Shown here: piece by piece, positions 55,175-61,005 of the stretch
Layout of the letters: the number at the start of each line of letters is the position of its first letter
How positions within the stretch are numbered: position 1 is the first letter of the stretch
Assembly (NCBI GenBank): GCA_028280305.1
Contig: JANQMC010000047.1
Coordinates: 1-61,005, forward strand
Reading direction: 5' to 3'
DNA from: Pelagibius sp.
GTDB lineage: Bacteria > Pseudomonadota > Alphaproteobacteria > Kiloniellales > Kiloniellaceae
Length of the DNA stretch: 61,005 nt
Translations under genes and position numbers: made by a program
The notes under the pieces: model-generated
Databases searched by the model: none
What the model saw: only the letters and a program-made list of their open reading frames with translations
What the model was told of the DNA's origin: nothing

Positions 55175-55825
55175 CTACCCCGCCGCCTTCGCCAGGGTGA
55201 CGCCGATCATGCAGTCGCGGGTGACGAGACCGGCCAGGGCCGCTTCGTCCAGATCTTCGCTGCCGGCGGGGCGTTCGGGGATCACCATGTAGCGCAGGTC
55301 GGCGGTGGAATCGTGTACCCGGACCTCGACGTCCTCGGGGATCACGGTACCGAATTCCGCCAGCACCTTGCGCGGTTCACGCACCGTGCGGCTGCGGTAG
55401 CTGCGCGCCTTGTACCAATCCGGCGGCAGACCGATGAGCTGGCGCGGGTAGCAGGAACAGAGGGTGCAGACGATGACGTTGTGCACGCCGGGGGTATTCT
55501 CCACCGCCCGGATCGGGATGCCCCCGGCATCGATGCCCAACTCCTCCGCCGCCGCCAGGACGTCATCCAGCATGCGCTCCTTGAATGCGGGATCGACCCA
55601 GGCGCGGGCCACCATCTGGGCGCCGGCGGCCGGGCTCTTGGAATCAATCAGCTCCAGCATCGCCCGCAGCTCGTCGCCGGTGATCACGCCCTTTTCGATC
55701 AGCAGTTCGCCGACCGCCTCGGTCATCGCCTGATAGTGGGTGAGCGGCTTGTCTTCGAGATCCGGCTGAAAGGGATGCGGATGCTTGTGATCATGCGGGT
55801 GGTCGTGGGTATGGTCTTCAGCCAT
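55175..55825 (-). CDS. Nitrile hydratase alpha / thiocyanate hydrolase gamma-like subunit
   Basis: A 216-residue metal-binding subunit. The claw motif is C120-T-L-C123-S-C125 in VIVCTLCSCYPRQL; Thr at the second position is the cobalt-type variant. Residues 4-18 form a His-rich tail (HTHDHPHDHKHPHPF) that may bind metal. The enzyme would hydrate a nitrile or thiocyanate. It is the last of three overlapping genes; its ATG overlaps the preceding stop by one base. Which substrate class applies cannot be read from this chain alone. Confidence 0.93.
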   Translation of the reverse strand: MAEDHTHDHPHDHKHPHPFQPDLEDKPLTHYQAMTEAVGELLIEKGVITGDELRAMLELIDSKSPAAGAQMVARAWVDPAFKERMLDDVLAAAEELGIDAGGIPIRAVENTPGVHNVIVCTLCSCYPRQLIGLPPDWYKARSYRSRTVREPRKVLAEFGTVIPEDVEVRVHDSTADLRYMVIPERPAGSEDLDEAALAGLVTRDCMIGVTLAKAAG

Positions 55826-56124
55826 CAGTTTTTCTCCCCGCTGGCGTCGTCGAGCCAGTTTTCATAGACATCCACCACCGTGCTGTCCTTGGTACTGCCG
55901 TCATAGTCCCGCCAGAGATCGGCGGTGTGGAAACTGACGCGGTAGAGCGGCAGCGCCGGTTCGCCACTGCGGCCGTAAGCCAGTTCCTCCGGATTGTGAT
56001 AGGGACCGAGGATAGCTGTTACCACCCCGGTCTTGCCGCGGATAAAAAACGGCGTGCGGACATGGCCCGGCGGAAAAGCGGCCCGCACCGATACCCGGGC
56101 ACCCACGGCAAAACGCGCGCTCAT
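55825..56124 (-). CDS. Nitrile hydratase beta C-terminal half / thiocyanate hydrolase alpha-like subunit
   Basis: A 99-residue SH3-like protein equal to the C-terminal domain of nitrile hydratase beta: VGARVSVRAAFPPGHVRTPF, then FIRGKTGVV and LYRVSFHTADLW. In ordinary nitrile hydratases this is part of one beta chain of about 220 residues. Here it is a separate gene, overlapping the N-terminal-half gene by 4 bp, as in three-subunit thiocyanate hydrolase (ScnA) and toyocamycin nitrile hydratase. Confidence 0.9.
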   Translation of the reverse strand: MSARFAVGARVSVRAAFPPGHVRTPFFIRGKTGVVTAILGPYHNPEELAYGRSGEPALPLYRVSFHTADLWRDYDGSTKDSTVVDVYENWLDDASGEKN

Positions 56125-56489
56125 GTGCTCTCGCCACCGGTCTTGGGTTCGGCTTCTGTCACGCCACCGGCAGGCCAGGCTTCGGTAACCGCAGCCATCC
56201 GGCGGCCCAGCTCGTCGATGTCGATAACGCCCTTTTCGATCAGGTTGTTGGTGACCGAAGCGATCCAGCGCTCGTAGTAGCTGAGTTCGTCGTAAACACC
56301 CGGCCCCAGTTCCTCAATACCGCGGCGCAGTTCGTCCACGGTCATAATCCGGCGCTTCTGGTCGCTCACCAGCCGCAGGATCGCATCCACTTTCTTTTCC
56401 CAGGGCGCATAGTCGTGCTCTGCGCCCGGCCCGAAAGGATCGACCGGTCCGGCCTCAAGCCCGCCCATGTCATGATGTCTGCGCAGCAT
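56121..56489 (-). CDS. Nitrile hydratase beta N-terminal half / thiocyanate hydrolase beta-like subunit
   Basis: A 122-residue protein with the beta-chain N-terminal signature HHDMGGL at residues 5-11 and the helical region (YAPWEKKVDAILRLV; SYYERWIASVTNNLIEKGV). It corresponds to the N-terminal half of nitrile hydratase beta or to ScnB. ATG at 56489 has GAGGGAGCGG upstream; the frame extends much further upstream but through an inverted repeat without family character. First gene of the three-gene operon. Confidence 0.87.
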   Translation of the reverse strand: MLRRHHDMGGLEAGPVDPFGPGAEHDYAPWEKKVDAILRLVSDQKRRIMTVDELRRGIEELGPGVYDELSYYERWIASVTNNLIEKGVIDIDELGRRMAAVTEAWPAGGVTEAEPKTGGEST

Positions 56490-56957
56490 CCTCTGCCGCT
56501 CCCTCGTCAATTGTTCTTGGACAAAGTATCGGCGGAGCGGACCGACAGCGTCAATGGGGCGGAGTCTTCCAGGCCCCCTCACCCCCCCCCCCCGCTGGCG
56601 CGGACCCCTCCCTCTCCCACAAGGGGAGAGGGGATTTACCGCGACGCTTTTTTGGTGCCCCTCTTCCCCCCAAAGAATAGGTCCTGGGCGGAAGAGGGCC
56701 GGGGTGAGGGGGCTTTGTTTCGCGGATCGCTGTGGGTCAGATTCTGCCGAAAGACCCGCTGCCGCGGCAGGATCTGCCGATTCAAATGCACCTCCATCGA
56801 CGACCGGGAGACTGGCCGGGTCACACCACCGGGCAAGAAATCCGACAATTCCGCCAAGAGCGTGGTGAACGCGGATTAAGCATAAAACCGGCGTATTTAT
56901 TGCAGCGGTTTTGACGCTGGGGTTGCGACCAAAATCTGCAGACGAAGGAACCGCATC
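56490..56957. other. Intergenic region with extragenic repeat
   Basis: A 468-bp gap between the divergent nitrile hydratase-like operon and a hypothetical gene. It contains copy 2 of the long inverted repeat and a run of twelve C (56582-56593). The right end (56880-56957) is AT-richer, with a GACGAAGGAACC ribosome site for the next gene. I see no gene here. Confidence 0.6.
56573..56713. repeat. Long extragenic inverted repeat (copy 2)
   Basis: Outer arms GCCCCCTCACCCC (56573-56585) and the perfect complement at 56701-56713. The left inner arm CCCTCTCCCACAAGGGGAGA matches copy 1 (46268-46287) exactly, but the right inner arm is diverged and holds a small internal hairpin. A short CTTTGTTT follows. 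Same family as 46238-46356. Confidence 0.85.
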
Positions 56958-57467
56958 ATGACTTCCATATCGACCGCCTATGCCCTGATCAGAGGTGAAG
57001 TGCCGCAGGACGGCGCCAAACAAGGGGCACCGCAAAAGATGTCCGATACCGAGTTCCGGGAGTTCCTTGGCGCCATGAAGGAGCACCTGGATGCGCGCCA
57101 CAAACAGCAAGCCGGATCTGCGGCTGCTTTCGGTGCGACCCAGGCCGAATCCGCTCTCACCGGCCAGGAAATGGCGCAAGCAGACAGCGAGGAAGAAGTG
57201 AGAGAAGCCTCCGAAGCCGAGAAGAAGGTCGCCGAAGGCAAAAGCGATGCCGTCGAAGCCTTCCTGGAATACATCGCCAAAACGCCCGAGCAGCGTTACT
57301 TCGAGGCCTTTTTGAACGCAAAGAACATGACCGAAGAACAGTTCCAGGCCTTGCCGCCTGCGGAAAAGCAGTCACTGCTGAAGGAGTTCGAGGAGCACGT
57401 GAAGCAGCACGTCGGTGAGGCGACGGCCGAGAGGATGGCCCGGGCTGCTGGAGATGGCTTGCTTTGA
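56958..57467 (+). CDS. Hypothetical helical protein
   Basis: A 169-residue, highly charged protein predicted to be almost entirely helical, with a coiled-coil-prone Glu/Ala/Lys stretch (EEEVREASEAEKKVAEGKSD) at about 76-97. There is no signal peptide, membrane helix or cysteine. The C-terminal part (QRYFEAFLNAKNMTEEQFQA) looks like a small folded domain. I do not recognise the family. A good ribosome site and codon use like its neighbours support it as real. Followed by a pair of small extragenic hairpins. Confidence 0.7.
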   Translation: MTSISTAYALIRGEVPQDGAKQGAPQKMSDTEFREFLGAMKEHLDARHKQQAGSAAAFGATQAESALTGQEMAQADSEEEVREASEAEKKVAEGKSDAVEAFLEYIAKTPEQRYFEAFLNAKNMTEEQFQALPPAEKQSLLKEFEEHVKQHVGEATAERMARAAGDGLL

Positions 57468-57580
57468 ACCACCGATCCGTCAGCAGCCGCCCGGCCTGGA
57501 TTTGGTTCTCAATCGCTTTAGGCCGCCCAGAGCGCGAGGAGTTCGGCATGGCTCGCACGATCTTCTAACCCCACACAGGG

Positions 57581-57690
57581 CGTCATACTCGGACTTGTCC
57601 CGAGTATCCATGAATCAGCCGCGCGGGCTATAAAATCCGGAAATCTTAATGGCGGCAAAATAGACCCTCGGAACAAGTCCGAGGGTGACG
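57581..57690. repeat. Composite extragenic palindromic element
   Basis: Two small hairpins in opposite orientation: ATACTCGG-N7-CCGAGTAT (57585-57607) and ACCCTCGG-N7-CCGAGGGT (57664-57686). Their loops (ACTTGTC and AACAAGT) are also nearly complementary, so the whole element forms a larger inverted repeat. The CTCGGACTTGTCCCGAG core resembles REP-like palindromes dispersed in many alphaproteobacterial genomes. It lies between the hypothetical gene and the end of gapR. Confidence 0.8.
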
Positions 57691-57710
57691 GAAAGTAAGA
57701 GAGTGCAGCT

Positions 57711-57959
57711 TTAGCCGGCCATACCGAGAGCCTGTTTGTAGAGGTCCAGGATGGCTTCCTGTTCCTGGCGGTCACCGGAATCCATTTTGCGCAGGCGGAC
57801 GATCTGGCGCATCACCTTGGTGTCGAAGCCTTCGCCCTTGGATTCGGCATAAACCTCGCGGATATCCGCGGTCAAGGCCGCCTTCTCCTCTTCGAGACGC
57901 TCGATCCGTTCGATAAAGGACCGCAGACGGTCCGCCCCGACGCCGCCGACATCAGCCAT
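57711..57959 (-). CDS. gapR: GapR-type nucleoid-associated protein (DUF2312)
   Basis: An 82-residue DUF2312 protein. The middle and end ([59 protein letters not shown]) match Caulobacter GapR, which encircles overtwisted DNA ahead of forks and RNA polymerase and stimulates topoisomerases. The N-terminal helix is the coiled-coil dimer region. Monocistronic, ending next to an extragenic palindromic element. Confidence 0.93.
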   Translation of the reverse strand: MADVGGVGADRLRSFIERIERLEEEKAALTADIREVYAESKGEGFDTKVMRQIVRLRKMDSGDRQEQEAILDLYKQALGMAG

Positions 57960-58093
57960 GCGAAAACTCCTGAAACCTGCTGGATTTTGGCTTAAGAAAC
58001 GGCGCGCAGACTAGCGGGAGCGCCCCGGGCTGACAACGCCGCCGGCCTGTGGAAAACGGGGGAAAAGCAGCTTGGTGGGTTTTATTCGGCACC

Positions 58094-58159
58094 GGCCCGC
58101 TTCCCCCCCCGGCCCCCCGACACCAGTGTCCTATGGGTGGCCGGGAGGGGAAGCGGGCT
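58094..58159. repeat. Inverted repeat downstream of DUF1244 gene
   Basis: Two 21-bp arms (58094-58114 and 58139-58159) matching at 19 of 21 positions around a 24-nt loop; the core is GCCCGCTTCCCC / GGGGAAGCGGGC. It starts 30 bp beyond the DUF1244 stop on the minus strand and probably helps end that transcript, though no T-run is present. Confidence 0.65.
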
Positions 58160-58188
58160 GGAACCGACGCGACCTAGGGCGCGAACCT

Positions 58189-58485
58189 TCAGTCGTGCTT
58201 GTGGCTGATCTCGAAGGCTGCCTTTTGCTCCGCCGTGGCCTCGGTCTGATACTTGGTCTTCCAATCGGTATAAGGCATGCCGTAGATCAGCTCACGGGCC
58301 GCGTCGTAATCCATTTCGATGCCCTTGTCCTCAGCCGCCGCGCGGTACCATTTCGACAGGCAGTTGCGGCAGAATCCGGCCAGATTCATCAGATCGATGT
58401 TCTGGACATCCGTGCGCTCACGCAGGTGGGCCACGAGGGTACGGAAGGCAGCGGCCTCCAATTCGGTTTGGGTCTTATCGTCCAT
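58189..58485 (-). CDS. DUF1244 family protein
   Basis: A 98-residue protein with the conserved DUF1244 core VQNIDLMNLAGFCRNCLSKW (cysteine pair FCRNC) followed by ELIYGMPYTDWKTKYQ. The cysteines and later histidines (ISHKHD tail) may bind metal, but no biochemical role is known to me. ATG at 58485 has GGGAGAGAAAAG upstream. It is the third gene after N-formylglutamate amidohydrolase and the GCS2-type ligase on the same strand. Confidence 0.88.
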   Translation of the reverse strand: MDDKTQTELEAAAFRTLVAHLRERTDVQNIDLMNLAGFCRNCLSKWYRAAAEDKGIEMDYDAARELIYGMPYTDWKTKYQTEATAEQKAAFEISHKHD

Positions 58486-58565
58486 CTTTTCTCTCCCGGA
58501 TCGCGGGGTCTCGCTTGTTTCTTGATTTTGGGATGCCGAAGGCGTTTTTCCAGTTTCTCCGGCCT

Positions 58566-59708
58566 TCACGGTCCCTTTGCCGGCGGGGCGGTTTCCTCGA
58601 CCAGATAATCGACCACCTTGACCAGGGCCTCGTGCTTGTCCGCGCCCTCCGCCATCGCCGCCTCGAAAATCGCCATCTGGTGGTGGGCGGAAGTGCCCCG
58701 GCGCACGATATCCCGGGCATGTTCGACCTCCGCGAGGCAATCCAGGGCCGTGGCATGGTCCGTCACCAATCCGATGATTTCGTCAAGAAGCCCGGCAAAG
58801 GGCATTACATTGCCCTTGCCGAAATCGACCAGGCCTTCATCGAAACCGTAGCGCTGGGCGCGCCAGCGGTTTTCCTGGATCAGCATGTTGGAGTATTTGC
58901 GCCAACGCTGGTTGTCGCGCTTAAGGGCATGCAGCATACGGGTCAGGCTGACGTAGAGCGCGGCGATGGTGATGCCGTCCTCGATGCGGGTGCAAACGTC
59001 TGCCACCCGCATCTCCAGGGTCGGAAAGCGCGCGGAGGGCCGCACATCCCACCAGATCTTGGTGGCGTCCTCGATCAGGCCGGCGGAGATCATGACGTCG
59101 AGATGGCGCTGGTACTCGCCGAAACTGTCGAAGGTCTCCGGCAGGCCGGTGCGCGGCAGTTCCTCGAAGACCGAGAGGCGATAGCACTTCAGGCCGGTTA
59201 CCTCGCCGCGCCAAAACGGCGAGGAGGTCGACAGCGCCAGGAGGTGCGGCAGGAAATAGCTGATCTGCTGCATCATATCGATGCGCAGTTCGTCATCGTC
59301 CAGACCGACGTGAACGTGCATGCCGCAGATCAGCAGGCGGCGCACCACCGCCTGCATGTCCCGGGCAAGTTCGTCATAGCGTTCCTTGCGCGTGTGCTTC
59401 TGCGCGTCCCACTGGGCAAAGGGATGGGTCGAGGCGGCGATCGGCGCCAAGCCATAATCCGCCGCGATCCGGGCGATACAGCCGCGCAGTTCGGCCAGTT
59501 CCGCGCCCGCCTCGCTCACGGTATCGCACTTGCTGGTCCCGACCTCGATCTGGGACTGCATGAATTCCGGGCTGACCCGCTCCTCCAGCTCCTTTTCGCA
59601 GCGGGCCATTAAAGCGTCCGGCGGGTCGACCACCAAGTCGCGCGACTCGCGGTCGACCAGGAGGTACTCCTCCTCGATGCCGACGGTAAAGGAAGGCTCG
59701 CTCGGCAT
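58566..59708 (-). CDS. GCS2-type carboxylate-amine ligase (YbdK family)
   Basis: A 380-residue ATP-dependent carboxylate-amine ligase of glutamate-cysteine ligase family 2. N-terminal FTVGIEEEYLLVD carries the metal-binding acidic residues; ICGMHVHVGL and PTLEMRVADVCTRIEDG complete the active site. YbdK has weak gamma-glutamylcysteine ligase activity; the physiological substrates of this branch are unclear. Its start overlaps the upstream amidohydrolase stop by one base, suggesting a linked role in gamma-glutamyl or formyl-glutamate chemistry. Confidence 0.92.
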   Translation of the reverse strand: MPSEPSFTVGIEEEYLLVDRESRDLVVDPPDALMARCEKELEERVSPEFMQSQIEVGTSKCDTVSEAGAELAELRGCIARIAADYGLAPIAASTHPFAQWDAQKHTRKERYDELARDMQAVVRRLLICGMHVHVGLDDDELRIDMMQQISYFLPHLLALSTSSPFWRGEVTGLKCYRLSVFEELPRTGLPETFDSFGEYQRHLDVMISAGLIEDATKIWWDVRPSARFPTLEMRVADVCTRIEDGITIAALYVSLTRMLHALKRDNQRWRKYSNMLIQENRWRAQRYGFDEGLVDFGKGNVMPFAGLLDEIIGLVTDHATALDCLAEVEHARDIVRRGTSAHHQMAIFEAAMAEGADKHEALVKVVDYLVEETAPPAKGP

Positions 59709-60553
59709 CAGTAGTGCTCCGCTTTGTAGAGGCCGGGGTCCCCCAGCACCGCCGCCAGGGCCGTGCCCAGGCGGTCGGCCCAGTCGGCGGCGCCCTGGTG
59801 CGTATCGATCAGGTCCTGCCGCACCTCGATCAACACATTGGCGAGCCCCCGGCGGTCACCATGCATGTGCTGCGTATAGCCGTGCTCGTCGGCACCGGAA
59901 TACGGCAGATTGTCGCCGACCGTCAGGCCCTCGGCCCGCAGGCGCGCCATCAAAGGTTGCGGCAGGCGCGGGTCGCGGTTCCAGAGGATGCCGATTTCCC
60001 AGGGCCGCTCCTCGCCCTTCATCACCGGCGTGAAGCTGTGCATGGAGATCAGCGCCGGCGCGGTTCCCGCCGCCAGCATGGCGTCGAGTTGATCCGAGAT
60101 TGCCGCGTGATAGGGACGGAAAAAGGTCTCCAGCCGCGCTTCCCTCTGTTCCGGCGTCAGGCCGCGATTGCCGGGAACGATCACGCCGTCGCTGATCTCC
60201 GGGATCAGGGTCGGATTGTCGGCCCGGCGGTTGGGATCGACGATGAGGCGCGAAAAGTGGCTGAGCATGGCCGGGGCGTCCAGCCGCTCGGCCAGACGCC
60301 GCGTCACCTCGGCGATGCCGATGTCCCAGGCGATGTGGCGGGTCAGACAGGCCTCATCCAGGCCAAGGCTGTTCAGGGCACGGGGGATGAAGCGGGTCGC
60401 ATGGTCGCAAAGCAGCAGGACCGGGGCCCCGCCGCCTGCATTGAACAGTTCGAAAGGGCGGGGCTCGTCCTCGGCCAGCAAGCCGGTTTCGGCACCCTGG
60501 GTCCGGCTCCGTTCCGTCACCGTCTCGGGACTATCCATCGCTGCAATCGACAT
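59708..60553 (-). CDS. N-formylglutamate amidohydrolase family protein
   Basis: A 281-residue zinc amidohydrolase of the HutG2-like family. Conserved stretches are LLCDHATRFIPRAL, HIAWDIGIAEVTRRL, and LISMHSFTPVMKG, holding the metal-binding His/Asp residues, plus NVLIEVRQDLI. It would hydrolyse N-formylglutamate to glutamate and formate. No hut genes are near, and pairing with the GCS2 ligase and DUF1244 suggests another N-acyl substrate is possible. Divergent from the epimerase-like gene. Confidence 0.9.
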   Translation of the reverse strand: MSIAAMDSPETVTERSRTQGAETGLLAEDEPRPFELFNAGGGAPVLLLCDHATRFIPRALNSLGLDEACLTRHIAWDIGIAEVTRRLAERLDAPAMLSHFSRLIVDPNRRADNPTLIPEISDGVIVPGNRGLTPEQREARLETFFRPYHAAISDQLDAMLAAGTAPALISMHSFTPVMKGEERPWEIGILWNRDPRLPQPLMARLRAEGLTVGDNLPYSGADEHGYTQHMHGDRRGLANVLIEVRQDLIDTHQGAADWADRLGTALAAVLGDPGLYKAEHY

Positions 60554-60675
60554 AAGAGAAGAACTATAGCCGCCGCGGGGGCCCCAGCAAAAGCCCCCCG
60601 CCGGCCATTTTCACCGCCCCACGTCCCGGGCCCCCGGCATTGCCAAAGCGCGGGGCGCGCCCGATACTCCGGCTC

Positions 60676-61005
60676 ATGGAGACCAACCAGGGGGCGGTCA
60701 GGCCCAACACCTTCTTCTGTATCGACGGGCACACCTGCGGTAATCCGGTCCGCCTGGTGGCCGGCGGCGGCCCGGCGCTGGAAGGCGCCAGCATGAGCGC
60801 CCGGCGGCAGGATTTTCTTGCCCGCTATGACTGGATCCGCACCGGCCTGATGTTCGAGCCGCGCGGCCACGACATGATGTCCGGGCCATTCTCTACCCGG
60901 CCAGCCGTGAAGACTGTGATGTCGGGGTGCTTTACATCGAAACCAGCGGCTGCCTGCCGATGTGCGGCCACGGCACCATCGGCACGGTGACCTTCGCCGT
61001 CGAAC
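60676..61005 (+). pseudogene. 4-hydroxyproline epimerase / proline racemase family, frameshifted, incomplete
   Basis: The N-terminal part from ATG 60676 reads [19 protein letters not shown] and [14 protein letters not shown], typical of 4-hydroxyproline 2-epimerases. After GGG at 60883-60885 this frame loses similarity and stops at 60988-60990, while the adjacent frame continues [19 protein letters not shown] and [14 protein letters not shown] with the catalytic cysteine. One missing G would restore a single frame. The rest of the gene lies beyond the right edge. It is either a true frameshift or a base-call error in a G/C run. Confidence 0.82.

Noticed and set aside
56582..56593. Run of twelve C as phase-variable tract
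   Set aside because: It lies inside an extragenic repeat, outside any gene or clear promoter; may simply be a sequencing-sensitive homopolymer.
57541..57710. Possible tRNA or small RNA between the hypothetical gene and gapR
   Set aside because: The structure is explained by two REP-like hairpins; no tRNA cloverleaf or T-loop consensus.
1..61005. CRISPR arrays, prophage or integrative element
   Set aside because: No regularly spaced repeats, integrase, transposase, or phage structural genes seen anywhere in the window.

Overview
The window reads as a chromosomal segment from a GC-rich alphaproteobacterium. CobN/CobW, three-gene PntAA/PntAB/PntB transhydrogenase, a GapR-type DUF2312 protein, a class I PHA synthase, DUF1244, and the N-formylglutamate amidohydrolase / GCS2-ligase pair together fit a Rhodospirillales-like (possibly Kiloniellales-like) lineage. 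That placement is inferred from gene content, not from a marker gene. I saw no rRNA, tRNA, CRISPR array, transposase or phage gene.

Left part (1-19555). A cobW-cobN pair (cobN runs off the left edge) is followed on the same strand by the proton-translocating transhydrogenase operon, whose pntB stop codon lies in a tandem 15-bp repeat. From 8.3 to 17.5 kb is the most accessory-looking region. It holds a sulfotransferase, a DEDD-type exonuclease, a group II PLP decarboxylase, two tandem paralogues that fuse an alpha/beta-hydrolase to a LuxR HTH, a stand-alone hydrolase, an AurF-like diiron protein with a complete ligand set, and a cysteine synthase fused to a glutaredoxin. A small unknown protein, a VOC protein and GltS follow.

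Middle part (19.8-46.3 kb). An RND efflux pair (lipoprotein adaptor and AcrB-type pump, no outer-membrane channel) converges on an ABC1/UbiB-like kinase. Then come an AmpD-like amidase, PhaC, a DUF2975/Xre module, oligoendopeptidase F, an acyl-CoA synthetase and a PagL-like lipid A deacylase. A GlxA-type regulator is divergent from a cysteine hydrolase. A four-gene sugar-type ABC importer follows, then an aromatic amino-acid catabolic block: phenylalanine hydroxylase, 4-hydroxyphenylpyruvate dioxygenase and a divergent fused indolepyruvate:ferredoxin oxidoreductase.

Right part (46.3-61 kb). After a long inverted repeat come a DUF900 hydrolase and a GST. A complete carnitine-to-glycine-betaine operon follows (BKACE enzyme, carnitine dehydrogenase fused to a thioesterase, BCCT transporter, strong terminator) with its divergent CdhR-type regulator. 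A cold-shock gene is followed, in the same frame, by a fatty-acid desaturase with no usual start codon in front of its N-terminal coding sequence. Three overlapping genes encode a nitrile hydratase/thiocyanate hydrolase-like enzyme with its beta chain split in two. The end holds GapR, DUF1244, a GCS2-type ligase, N-formylglutamate amidohydrolase and a hydroxyproline epimerase-like gene that carries a one-base frameshift and leaves the window.

The best candidates for something undescribed are the tandem hydrolase-LuxR receptors with their enzyme-rich surroundings, the CysK-glutaredoxin fusion, the split nitrile hydratase and the start-less desaturase behind cspA.
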